From the NCBI GenBank assembly GCA_943704525.1, contig CALSCQ010000546.1, positions 1-13,318 of the forward strand: a DNA stretch of 13,318 nucleotides. The letters run 5' to 3'. Source of the stretch: Pigoraptor vietnamica. Taxonomy: Eukaryota; Opisthokonta; Filasterea. Below, piece after piece: positions 1 through 11,502 of the stretch (within the stretch, counting starts at the first letter, position 1; every line of letters begins with the position of its first letter). The translations under genes and the position numbers were made by a program. The notes under the pieces were generated by a model that was not told the origin of the DNA, searched no databases, and saw only the letters and a program-made list of their open reading frames with translations.

Positions 1-2112
<2,112 letters not shown>

Positions 2113-2116
<4 letters not shown>

Positions 2117-2231
2117 GCCCTGCCGCATAAGCGCTTCCTTCGGTTGGGCCGTTGACTTGCCTGCGCGTGCCGAGGCGTGCGGGCAGGGCGGTCGACGGAA
2201 CACTGCGAGGAAGCGTTGCGGCGGGGCTTAA
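2113..2231 (+). promoter_or_regulatory. Long 3' hairpin abutting the Sec UGA (recoding-element candidate)
   Basis: Read by eye, the RNA folds into about 41 base pairs in stacked blocks. The blocks are 2113-2126 with 2218-2231 (14 bp, one G-U), 2132-2139 with 2208-2215 (8 bp), 2149-2155 with 2192-2198 (7 bp, one G-U), and 2156-2167 with 2176-2187 (12 bp, three G-U). The 8-nt loop is 2168-2175, and 2188-2191 forms a 4-nt bulge. The first paired base is 3 nt after the UGA, inside the final Gly codon, so the hairpin overlaps the stop codon. The position resembles the Sec redefinition element known downstream of the SELENON UGA. It contains UGA at 2153-2155 and CGA at 2193-2195, so it could also be a divergent SECIS, but complete pairing there argues against a kinked SECIS core. 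Confidence 0.6.
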
Positions 2232-2776
2232 ACTCCGACACTTTGTGGGCCCCTTTCTCTTTCCACTCTCAACGTATGTCCCGTGTGTAATGCGGGCTTG
2301 GGAGCTTTCGCTGCATTGCGCCTCATTTTTGCCAATTGTTGCTTTGTTTTTAATTGGCGCCGGGCGTGGTGTGCGACTTGCATCGTGTGTCAGTGTGACG
2401 ATGGCATCCTCGACCAGTGCGCTGGTGGATGTGCCCGTTGCCGCTTGCGGCGCGAGCTTACCGTCTGATTTTTCTGCTGCGTGTGCATGCCATGTGTGTC
2501 GTCCCTTTCTCATTTTCGTGTGTGTGCGCGTTTTTTGTGCTGTTTCGTGTTGTTGGGCCTTGGGACGGCATGTGTGGTGGTGCGCGTAGTGGCACACTCT
2601 GTGGGTGCGACCGAGCAATCCTTTGAGAGTAAAAAGGCTGTGTGTTCTTCTCCAATTCTACTGTTGTGACCAAATAGGCTCGGCGTTATTGGAAGCTTCT
2701 ACAACGAGTCAAACGGAATGCGATAAAAGAAAAACGATGGCTCGCAGTTTCCGTTTTGTTCCATTTACTGTCGCGG
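2117..2776. other. Convergent 3' flank between thioredoxin reductase and the M20 gene
   Basis: About 660 bp between the TAA of the reductase and the TGA of the opposing amidohydrolase. It contains the two structured candidates described separately. The remainder is T- and G-rich on the plus strand, as expected of a 3' UTR. I see no canonical AATAAA on either strand here and no further coding frame I would support. GATAAAA near 2722 is the nearest A-rich motif. Confidence 0.7.
2379..2487 (+). promoter_or_regulatory. Candidate SECIS element in the thioredoxin reductase 3' UTR
   Basis: A SECIS-like layout can be drawn about 290 nt after the Sec UGA. The non-Watson-Crick core pairs UGAC 2396-2399 with UGAU 2466-2469 and is preceded by G (GUGA). 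Helix II is 2400-2412 against 2453-2465: 10 pairs, including one G-U, with three central mismatches. Helix I is 2379-2393 against 2474-2487 and is rich in G-U. The apical region starts with ACC at 2413-2415, where SECIS elements usually have AA (or CC in a minority). It is large (40 nt) and contains two small hairpins, 2414-2425 and 2440-2451. The G-U-rich helix I, the oversized apical loop and the lack of AA make this a candidate only. Confidence 0.4.
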
Positions 2777-4672
2777 TCACGAGTACATGGTGGCGCCGAG
2801 GCGGTCCTCGACGAGACGCACCCACATGCGAAGGGCGATTGGGAGAATCTTGTCGTTGAAGTCGAAGTCCGTGCTGTGGCATATGCTGTTTGTGCGGCCG
2901 TCCTCGCCGCCCCCAAGGAAGAAGAAACAACCGGGCCGCTCCTGCAAAAAGTACGCAAAGTCCTCTGCGCCCATCAGCGGAAGGGACTGCCCGGACACCT
3001 GCAATCCGAGAGGGAGCGAATTGAAGGCCATGTGCATGACCGCTGACCGTTTTTCAGTTGCGAGAACAGCCGAGAACACTTTCTCGTGTATAACAGCTCC
3101 TGACACCGAGCCGACGACTCGGCACAGCCATATTGCCATGACACACCACACTAAGACAACAACGGAATTCTGCAGTTATTAGAGTAGAGCACTACGACTA
3201 GACGGACCTTATCGGCGCCGAGGGTTGCGCGTGCCACCCGAATCACGTGCTCAGTTTCCGTCGGCGTGTTGATGAGCACCGGATACATGGGGTCGTACTC
3301 GACCTGCGAGTGCTCTCAATTCAAAATGTGGCCGCGGCGAAAAATCGAAAATAAAGGAGTGCGTAAGTATGTAAGAGACTCACAGTCGGTGTCAACAGTA
3401 AAGAACCAAGGGACTCCCCATATAATACCCCTCCAAAATAAAACAACAAAAAAAGGTAAACTGAAGAAAATACAAAAAAAAAAAGCGTATCGCAACATAG
3501 CGAAGTACTCGCAGTGAAATGGGGTGTGGGGCGGATCAACGACAAATTAAAATAAAAAAATAGCCGTCAACGGGCTGAGTGCAACCCATACACGACAGAC
3601 CTTTGCGGTGCACCCGAACGCCGTGGCGGTTCCCGTGGCAAGCTCCTCAAAGCGCTTGTTGATAGTCTTGGACACCTTGTCGCTCAAGTCGCGGATGGTG
3701 CCCTGCGCAGGCAATCGATGGGTCCATTTGATGCAGAGAGCTCTCTGACCGACAGAGTCACAGCACGAGTACGAACGAGCCACCGACACTAGGGAAAACA
3801 GTCGGAAGATGGCCACACACACAAAGCGACGAATGTCATGCACCCACAGAGGGATATCGGCCATAGACGTGTGTTCATCGACTTCCACTCTAATACCACG
3901 GTGAAGGAAGGACACGCAAGACAGGCAACGGACAACAAGGCGACATGGCATCGCACCTTGATGACGACACTGTCGGGGATGACGTTGTTTGCCTCGCCGC
4001 CGTGCACCATGGTGACCGAGAGCACCGCATTATCCGCAGAGGGCACATTGCGCGAAACGACCGTCTGGGCCGCCGTGATGATCTGCGGCCGATAGACATG
4101 ATCGCGACGTCGCCCCTCAGCGCAGGCCAGGCTTGAAGAGGTGCGCACACGAAGCACTGACTCACACGGATGCCATACACACACTCGCCGCACACACACT
4201 CACACACTTGCCACACACACTTCCGCCCCCACACGTGCCACACACACTTCCGCCACACACACACTCGCCACACACACACTCGCCACACACTCTTTCCGCC
4301 CCACACACGACCACCATTCACACGGCGCACACAGAGCACTAGCTCATTTCCGCAACCCACGTGCGCCGAGCAAATGACGGGATCGACGCAGAGATGCGGC
4401 TGCGAGGCATGGCCGCCCTTCCCCTTGACGGTGACTGCGAACTCGGTCACGTGGGCCATGACGGGACCCGGGAGGACGGAGAGGGTGCCGACTGGCACGG
4501 TTGGCCAGTTGTGGTAGCCATACACCTCGTTGACGCCATCAAGGCACCTGCCAGAGTCCTCGTCAGCGAAGACAGGATCAACACTCGTTTTCCCCGGCAC
4601 TACGTCCCTCAGATACTCACGCACACGCGCATGCATGCACAGGCAAATACACAATAACTACACACCGACGCA

Positions 4673-4715
<43 letters not shown>

Positions 4716-5862
4716 CAAACGCACCCCTCTTTGATCATGGGCAAGGCACCGCCCGGGTTTTCCTCCGCCGGCTGAAAGAGAAGCCGCACGCCCCTGTTGG
4801 ACGGCAGCTTGTCGCTGCTCGCGGCACGAGGGAGGGTCAGTAACGGAGCGCGAGACACCGATCGATACGGGTACGACACGCAGAATTTGCTGCGCATACG
4901 CACATCCATTCCCCTCTCTTTACGCTCTGACACTTTTACGAAGCTAGAATATCCGCAGCCCCGTCAAAAGCCCACACAGACGACATAAGCGCACATCATG
5001 ACACAGTCACGCGATGACGCACCGTGCCGCTGCTATCAATAGAGCGGCGCCCACGAGCGATGCCATGTGTCCGTCGTGTCCGCACATGTGCGCGAATCCC
5101 TCGGACGACGAGCGATAGGGAAGCCCGTGATTGCCTTCGGTCATGCGCAGCGCATCCATGTCCGCACGCAGCGCGACAACAAACGGAGGCCTGCGCACGA
5201 GCGCGTGGTGTGAGCGCGGGGGTGTAAGTGTACATGTGAACGTGCGCAAGGCGATAGTGGGTGCGTGAGACAGCAACGGCCCTGTAGAGTTTGACGCAGC
5301 ACAAGAACGGGGTAGCCGTGCGTACCCAGCAACTGCGGGACCCGTGCCCATAATGTCGGCGGTGATGCCCGTCGTTGCGAGCACGCGCACGTTTGTGCAG
5401 CCGATGCGACGCACAACGTCCATCATTTTCTGGTGCGTCCTGCGATATGCGCCATGCCACTGTCACACTCGTGGACACGCACGCACGCACACACGCACAC
5501 ACGCACACGCACCACACACGCACACGCACACACACACGCACACGCACGCACACACGCACGCACACACGCACGCACACGCGCACGCACACACGCACGCACA
5601 CGCACACGCACACACGCACGCACACGCACACACACACACACGGCTTACGCACACACACACACGCACACACTCACACACACACACACACACACTCACACAC
5701 ACAGACAGATGCAACGGAAGCATCAAACAACAGGCAAAGTAGAAACAAGAGGCAAACGCACCTCTTCTCCTCAAACCCCGGCTCGGGGTGCCTGTGGAGG
5801 TCGTGCCGCAGCTCTGTGAGCTCGGCCAACAGTGCCGCAATGGCCCCTTCGAGCGACGCCAT
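2777..5862 (-). CDS. M20 family metallo-amidohydrolase (IAA-amino-acid hydrolase / N-acyl-amino-acid hydrolase-like)
   Basis: Zinc-dependent hydrolase that cleaves the amide bond of an N-acyl or conjugated amino acid; the substrate cannot be told from sequence. Nine exons in transcript order: 5762-5862, 5326-5439, 5023-5190, 4725-4814, 4361-4547, 3957-4082, 3601-3702, 3208-3303 and 2777-2998. They join in frame to 401 residues, normal for the family. Motifs: LHRHPEPGFEE (about 22-32), VALRADMDAL (77-86), AHMCGHDGH (105-113, ligands Cys108 and His110, catalytic-site Asp111), LLFQPAEE (139-146), GYHNWP (168-173, His170), GKGGHASQPH of the dimerisation domain, PLMGAEDFAYF, and a late His (about 369) in SICHSTDFDF. 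The start is ATG at 5862-5860, because an upstream in-frame TTG is not a credible eukaryotic start. No signal peptide or C-terminal retention signal is visible, unlike plant ILR1 enzymes, so a cytosolic location is likely. It ends with TGA used as a normal stop. Confidence 0.93.
4174..4312. repeat. Intronic minisatellite of CACACACTCGCC / CACACACTTCCGCC units
   Basis: Imperfect 12- to 17-bp units built from a short CA run and a GCC-containing end are repeated about eight times. They lie within the M20 intron 4083-4360, so on the sense strand they read as TG runs punctuated by GGC. Confidence 0.8.
4676..4712. repeat. (CA)n microsatellite
   Basis: An almost uninterrupted dinucleotide run inside M20 intron 4548-4724, starting about 12 bp inside the donor on the sense strand, where it reads (TG)n. 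Confidence 0.95.
5475..5703. repeat. Compound CA / ACGC repeat array
   Basis: About 230 bp of CACA and CACG alternation with short ACGC blocks fills most of M20 intron 5440-5761, the longest intron in the window. The sense strand reads TGTGCGTG. Long His-Thr and Cys-Val frames here are repeat artefacts. Confidence 0.95.
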
Positions 5863-6155
5863 CCTCAGTCCCAAAAGTGCGCGGATTGTTATTCACACAA
5901 CAGACACACACGCACACGCACGCACGCACACACACACACTCACAAACAACATGCGCTTATACCAGTCGCGTTGCCATTCCGTCTCGTGCGCTGTGTGTGT
6001 CGTAATAGTCGTCAGCCATTGTCCGGTTACCCTGCGCACTCACGTGGCGGGTGACATGGATCAGCTGTGACACATCCTTTTGCTTCTTTACCCTCATAAG
6101 CTCATAGGCTTTGGCTCTGTCTGTTGTTGTTGCTGTTCTGCGACCTTGCCTTGAA
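5863..6155. promoter_or_regulatory. Divergent promoter interval (M20 gene minus, methyltransferase plus)
   Basis: The two start codons are 293 bp apart and face away from each other, so both promoters and 5' leaders should lie here. A CA/ACGC-rich stretch occupies about 5903-5948. I see no convincing TATA box or other named site. Upstream non-coding exons of either gene cannot be excluded. Confidence 0.55.
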
Positions 6156-7213
6156 ATGGCGCGCGATAGTGCCGCATCCGATACGGCGCTGGAACGCCAG
6201 TTCGTGGAGGAGTTTGAGCGGCTTTCGCGGAGGTGCGTTGTACGTGTAGATCGTACGAGGCGCGAACGCTGTGTGCATTGCGTGTCGGTCATACAATCGA
6301 GGCGTGGCGCGCTGTGTTCTAACCTGTCGTCCACACACACACACACAGCGACGCTTCCGCACAAAAGGACGGCGCCCCCTCCCGTACTTTCGGGTGGGCC
6401 GCAATAGGACTCACATTGGCCGGGATCGCCGGTCTTTATGCCGTCGTCACTCCGTTTGTCACGCCTGCGCTGCGCAAGCACTGCCTTCCTTTCGTCCCGG
6501 CGAGCAGAGAAGTGAGCTCTTGTGTTCGTGTGCTGCGAATCCCTTTGTGGTCTGTGGCTTCTGATCATAAGGCAAACAGATTCATCCTCACACACGTGCT
6601 TCACGTCTCCCACACGTCACAGCAAATAGACCTCGTGCTGCGCTTCTGTCGCGGGCGTCGCAACATGGTGGACCTCGGCTCCGGCGACGGCCGCGTGGCC
6701 ATTGCTGCCGCCAAGGAGGCCGGCATACCCTCCGTGGGGATCGAACTCAACTACTGGCTCGTGTTGTACTCGCGGCTGCGCGCGCGTCTGGAGGGCGTGG
6801 GTTCGAGGGCGAAGTTTTACAGGAGCGATCTCTTTGCGACCAACGTGGCGGATTACGACACAATTGTCATTTTCGGCGTGCAGGAAATGCTGGCGGACGT
6901 CGAGCGTAAGCTGGAAAAAGAGATGCGGGACGACGCGCGCGTCGTGTGCTGTCGCTTTGGACTGCCGAGCTGGACGCCCACGGAGGAGGTGCTGGACCCG
7001 AAGGGGGAGAAGGGCATTGCGAACGTGTGGGTGTACGCGAAGCAGCGCACGACAGACGCGCAGAAGGAGGAGGGCATGCGGCTGGCGTTTCTGCCCAAGG
7101 CAAAGCGGCTGGCGGAGGCGCGTGCGGCTGCGGCGCGTGTGGCGGAGAGTGCGGCCAAGGCGGCGGAGGGTGCGACTGCTGCGGACGCGCGCGCAATAAT
7201 GAAGGGCCGATAG
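6156..7213 (+). CDS. FAM173-type protein-lysine N-methyltransferase (ATPSCKMT/ANTKMT family)
   Basis: SAM-dependent seven-beta-strand methyltransferase. In animals its relatives methylate lysines of the ATP synthase c subunit or the ADP/ATP carrier at the inner mitochondrial membrane. Exons 6156-6232, 6349-6511 and 6623-7213 join to 276 residues. A hydrophobic membrane segment lies at about 42-63 ([18 protein letters not shown]), followed by the family pre-motif [15 protein letters not shown]. Next come the SAM-binding motif [19 protein letters not shown] (94-112), then [35 protein letters not shown] and [12 protein letters not shown]. The family order is complete, so the gene looks intact. 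The C-terminal tail after about residue 240 is Ala/Arg-rich and is not part of the usual domain. The start codon has no in-frame competitor close by. Which substrate it uses cannot be decided. Confidence 0.92.
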
Positions 7214-7716
7214 CGGTTGGTTAACGTTACAATGAGGCATGCAATTGGACGAAGAGAGACGATAGCCGCTACGACACATGAAGTTGGACGCAGCGATACG
7301 GGGCACGATGGCCAACAGACAGGGAGAAGAGAGAGGACGAATCGGCTTGCATTATGGCGTGAGGGAGAGACAGGAGAGCGCTTCTTTATATAAATGCCAT
7401 GCACGCGAGGGTGGGATACACTCCGCCAGCGCGAATAGGAGGCATAATGGGTGTGCGGCCGTTGCAGGCGGCTAGACAGATGGCGGATTGCGCGTTACGC
7501 AAACGAGACGGGGCAATGGATGCACCAATGGATGCGATGCAGGACGCGCAAATATGACGCAAAGACCGAAAATCGGATACAACGGCGAGTTCAAACACCA
7601 ACAACGCGACCGCGCGCACAGTTGATTGCCAATGGCACGCGCAGAGAGAGAGAGACTCGTATATGTGTTCGGGGGTGACGAATAAGCCCACCCCCACAAC
7701 ACTATCGCCCTCCAGA
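7214..7716. other. Convergent intergenic region
   Basis: About 500 bp between the TAG of the methyltransferase gene and the TAG of the lactamase-like gene. I find no coding frame worth calling. It contains a TTTATATAAAT motif near 7384 and two copies of CAATGGATGC at 7514-7523 and 7526-7535. No function can be assigned. Confidence 0.6.
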
Positions 7717-8554
7717 CTACTGCCCTGCGACCATGTGCCGTATCATGTTCTCCTTTGAAAAGTGGCCGCGGCTGATCAGCGTGATCCACTCCTCGCGGCC
7801 GAGCGTGCGCCGCGCGATTTCGGCGACGGGAAGCCCCTTGGCGTGCAGTTCGCGGGAGCGGTCGCGCAAAGCTTCGACGAACTCGAGGCGCTCTTCAAGC
7901 AGCTGAGTGAATTTGGTGTGTTAGTGCCGCTCGCTTAGCGCCGGTGGGTAGCGATGTTGCACACAAGCGAATACGAGGGTGATGGAGATGCGCTTCGTCC
8001 TAACACAAACGCTACACGAACACCAACAGAGAGAGAAATGCGGAACGATTCCCATAGCGGTTGCCTTCATGCACGCGTGTGCGTGCGCGTGGTTGGGGGG
8101 ACCACACACGTGCCTTCTTCGCGTTGTCAAGCTGTCCGCGGTGCGAGCACAACATCGTGGAGAAATCGTACTGAAGGACGCGCCGCATGCTCTCGATCTC
8201 CTGCAGCGGATCCTCCTCCATTCGCGCAAACTGCGACGACAGACGAATTGATTGGCATGCACGCAACAAGCACTTACACACGCAAAGCAGTCACGCATAG
8301 CACGCACGCACACACACACATGCTAGTAGTACACACTGAGCACAATCCGCACACACCATTGGGCTTTTGGTGATGAAGAGGTCCGCAGAGAAGAGCAGGC
8401 CGCGGTTGGGTTCCAGATAGGCGACCATGTCGGGGCAGTGACCGGGAATGGGAATGGGCAGTAGTGTGAGGCCGTCCTCCTTGACCTCGATCGGCTTGCC
8501 AGCTGCGCGCACGAGCTGCTTAGAAGAGTCTCACCATCACGCACACTCACAATT

Positions 8555-8589
<35 letters not shown>

Positions 8590-8905
8590 CACATACGCAC
8601 TCGCACAAACACAAACACACACCTACACAATACACAGGCACACATGCGGGCGCATGGTAATAGCAGCGAGCGACGCACCCCATCCGTCAAACGTGAGAGT
8701 CTGTTTGTACAGCGGCGGGCGACCCCACACGATGCGCCTGTAGAGCTGAATTTCGTATCCCTTCTCAACAAACGCCTTCGTCAGATGCGGCGCGTGAATT
8801 TCAAGCTGCGGCATGTCCGAGGCTGCATGTGCCGCACCGCCGGAATGGTCTGTGTAGGAAGAATGCGGACACCACACAAAACACACACACGCGCACACAC
8901 ATACG

Positions 8906-8938
<33 letters not shown>

Positions 8939-9295
8939 ACGCACACGCACACACACACACACACACACGCACACACACACGCACACACGCACACACACAC
9001 ATACACACACACACAGAGAGAGAGAGTGTGAGAGAAATTGTCGTAGTCAGATCACAAGCAGAACATGAACGCAATTGCCATATCTTCCAACAGCCCATGT
9101 GCACACACCCTCATGGTGGTGCGTGAGAAAGATGCGCTTGACGCCGTTCTCCTCAATGAACTTCTTTGTCTTGCGCCACTGGTTTGCGGGGCCAGAGTCA
9201 ATGAGCGTCCGCCCAACGCGAAAGATGTTCACCGTCGTGTTGATGCGACCGGGGAACATGCCCACGCGCAGCGTCTGCACGCCACTGGCGGCCAT
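7717..9295 (-). CDS. LACTB2-like metallo-beta-lactamase-fold hydrolase
   Basis: Predicted binuclear-zinc hydrolase of the MBL fold, glyoxalase-II/LACTB2 branch; animal LACTB2 is a mitochondrial endoribonuclease. Exons in transcript order: 9109-9295, 8679-8849, 8357-8502, 8114-8230 and 7717-7902, giving 268 residues. Metal motifs: THHHEDHSGG (HxHxDH at 59-64), [10 protein letters not shown] (His141), LLFSADLFI (Asp160) and LCSHRG (His198), so all ligands are present. A helical C-terminal domain follows ([19 protein letters not shown] to [16 protein letters not shown]). The join 8114/7902 needs a GC donor (AAG|GCACGT). A GT donor six bases further (exon end 8108) would add Ala-Arg. The chosen ATG is 9295-9293. 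The frame stays open upstream with another ATG at 9379-9377, which would add 28 residues resembling a basic presequence. Confidence 0.88.
8555..8643. repeat. (ACGC)n run followed by CA-rich sequence
   Basis: Roughly nine ACGC tetranucleotides (8555-8592) lead into CA-rich sequence within intron 8503-8678 of the lactamase-like gene. Confidence 0.92.
8879..9027. repeat. (CA)n / (CACG)n array ending in (GA)n
   Basis: Dinucleotide CA with interspersed CG, then AGAGAGAGAGAG at 9014-9027. It occupies much of intron 8850-9108 of the lactamase-like gene. The sense strand is TG-rich. Confidence 0.95.
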
Positions 9296-10285
9296 CCTCG
9301 AAACGTCAGGCCTGGGACCCGCGTGGACGAAGCGCGAAGCAATTCTACAGGCCGCAATATCGAGGAAAAAGACTGTCATCAAAAAAATTCTCACTCTCCG
9401 CCGCTTCCGCTGCACGTCACAACCAGATGACGACAATGTGACGCACGCCGGTTACGTCCAGACATAGGTAACATGCCCACCGTCCGCCGGAAGGGTCACT
9501 CGAGCTCAGGCAGAGAACATCGAACTTCCCGTTGTTAAACGAGCGCAGCCCTGGGACACAGCCGCAAGGAGGTCCAAGGGCGAAACCGTGAGCGCAACGC
9601 AGTGCACCCAAACCATTCAGCTGCGCTCCGATCATTGAAAAGAGTCGGCTACGGCTGCACATCTTCCCACTGAGGGTCAGTCGAAGCCTCGGGTGACTGC
9701 CACCCTAACGGTTACACACAGAAGGCCGATCACTGATTCAGCGCGCCAGAGTGGACGGTCGCCCGCCATGAACGTCGAGCTTCCAACAAAACGTCCTATA
9801 ACGACGACGGTTTCACACTCACCATCCGCATCGACGGCGACAGCAGCGAAGCACGCAAGTACGACAACGGCGGCTCCGACAACCGCCGCGGAGCCGCACG
9901 GAGGGCGTCGCGTGTTCATGTTCCCACAACGGTCGATTACCCCGGAGGCGGCGCCGGACGGTGCGCCACGACGCACGTGACTCACGTCTCGGACGGAGGG
10001 CTATGTGACTGCTGCACTATCATACTGGTTGGTATGCGGTACGCCGTGATTATTCGTCCGAGGGCGGGCCCGAATGTATTTCTATCCGGTGATAACACAT
10101 CAATGCGGAGATTGCCGCCGGCACACCAACGCCCGAGTGGTAGGGCCCGCTTTGTGTGCCGTGGCCATGGCGCAGCGAAAGCCTTCGTGGCTGACGAGAT
10201 TAATTAGGGTGGCGAAGTTGGGCAACTGTAGGTCAGTGTCGCTGACAACGTTATCTCCGATCGACCGGGCCACCGATTTCGGCAC

Positions 10286-10353
10286 GGAATCGGCTCACTA
10301 ATTTAAGTGTGCACTCGGCTGGAATCGGCTCACTAATTTAAGTGTGCACCGGC
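10286..10353. repeat. Tandem duplication of a ~35-bp unit
   Basis: Copy one is 10286-10320 and copy two is 10321-10353/4. They are identical except for one T missing near the end of copy two. Each copy begins GGAATCGGCTCAC and contains TAATTTAAGTGTGCAC. The preceding CCGATT at 10274-10279 forms an inverted pair with AATCGG inside the first copy. Confidence 0.9.
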
Positions 10354-10519
10354 TGGTCCGCTGGTGCCGTAGACTGGCGACCCTGGCCGTCTTGCATACC
10401 TGAGACTTACAATTCGCTCGTATGGCCGCCATTGGAGCCCGCGAAGGCTCGCCATTCACAGCGGCGTTTTTTTGTCTGTAGTTGTTGGCTACAAGTAAAT
10501 GGCGTGCTGTGACAGATTT

Positions 10520-10525
10520 TTTAAT
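10520..10525 (-). terminator. Possible ATTAAA poly(A) signal of the DNAJC28 homologue
   Basis: On the minus strand ATTAAA occurs about 12 nt after the TAA stop at 10539-10537, within an A/T-homopolymer stretch (10517-10538). Signal choice in this organism is unknown and the distance to the stop is short, so this is tentative. Confidence 0.3.
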
Positions 10526-10536
10526 AAAAAAAAAAA

Positions 10537-11463
10537 TTATTGTCGGATTTCTCGCACAGACGAACTTCCCGGCGACGACGAGGGCAAACCTGTCGCGTCC
10601 TCCGCCGTCGCGCCCACCGCCGCCCGAAGTGCCTCGCGGAACTCCCTCTGCGCGTTCAGGTGCACGCGCTGCCTGTTCAGGACCGGCACGACGAGGTTGT
10701 ACTTTTCGATCTTGCGGTTCAACTCCCTCACAAACTCCTCAAAGTCCCGTTGCACCGACGCGATCTCCGCGCGCTGCAGGTACGACAGATCCCGCATCAG
10801 TTCGTCGTCGGCGTCCGATGCGCGCTGCTCCTTCGTCGTCGCCGCAGCCTTCTTTTCCCCGCTCTCGCTCGTCGTTGCGACAGGCGCCCGCGCTTCGTCG
10901 AGCATGCGGCCGTAGTCGGGCCACAGAAGGCGAAACGCGCGCGTGACAAGGGACTCATACGCACGAGGGTGTCGCGGGTGCGTCGATGCGAAGTGCTCGT
11001 GCCCGGTGAGATGTGCTCCCACGCGGTGGACTGCCCGCGCGGCGTCCTTATGGACACTCGGAGGGTCGATTATCTGCGAGAGCGATGCGCGGAGGCCAGT
11101 GCGGCACGACTGCACATCGGCGCGTATTTCTTTCTCGAGCGTGATCCATTCCGGAAGTAGGCCGGCGTTCAGAAGCACCTGCACGTCCGAACAATCAACA
11201 TCAGTCCGCACGCACAGGCGCAGCGTGTCTGTCTATAAGCAATCTAATGCTTTATAGGCTCTTCTGTGTTGACCGGACTCGTCAAGTTACTCGCCTTATT
11301 TAGATGGCCGGTGATGGGATCGACGTATGGGTTCACAGGCTCGTCGCGAATGGGCTTCCCTTTGCCAGGGAGATTATCAAACTCGCCGCGCTCCATCGAC
11401 TCCTGCCCACGGCAATCGAGACGTAAGACACACGCAACGACATGCAAGGGATGCGCGTGCGTA

Positions 11464-11502
<39 letters not shown>

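Larger units (their letters stand above)
9296..10536. other. Long intergenic region without a supportable gene
   Basis: This holds the promoter of the lactamase-like gene (right of 9295) and the 3' end of the DNAJC28 homologue (left of 10537). Open frames at 9693-9980 (+), a Thr/Pro/Ala-rich 95-residue frame, and 9677-9985 (-) overlap on opposite strands. They show no family signature or splice support, so I do not call them. The only distinct structure is a tandem duplication at 10286-10353. An unannotated RNA gene is possible, but no tRNA boxes were recognised. Confidence 0.55.

Noticed and set aside
2152-2584. Plus-strand open frame of about 145 residues after the reductase
   Set aside because: It lies in the structured 3' UTR and resembles no family; its hydrophobic Cys/Val/Phe composition reflects TG-rich sequence.
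3001-3207. Reading straight through into IHEKVFSAVLATEKRS as M20 coding sequence
   Set aside because: The phase does not join exon 3208-3303; the acceptor at 2999-3001 gives ADK|VSGQSLPLMGAEDF with correct family spacing.
4174-5703. CRISPR-like arrays
   Set aside because: The units are simple-sequence repeats without unique spacers, in introns of a eukaryotic gene.
5860-5874. Start of the M20 protein at MGLR
   Set aside because: The first codon is TTG on the minus strand; the next in-frame ATG (5862-5860) suits a eukaryotic gene.
5344-6070. Long His/Thr-rich and Cys/Val-rich open frames across the CA/ACGC array
   Set aside because: They are translations of intronic simple repeats in an M20 intron whose borders are fixed by the protein frame.
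7580-7600. tRNA B-box-like GAGTTCAAACACC
   Set aside because: No matching A box, acceptor stem or cloverleaf could be found around it.
8323-9126. Similar His/Thr and Cys/Val frames over the lactamase-like gene
   Set aside because: Repeat translation within introns 8231-8356, 8503-8678 and 8850-9108.
9677-9985. Minus-strand 102-residue frame with a hydrophobic segment, and the overlapping plus-strand 95-residue frame
   Set aside because: They overlap antisense to each other in GC-rich DNA, have no family motif, and show low-complexity composition.
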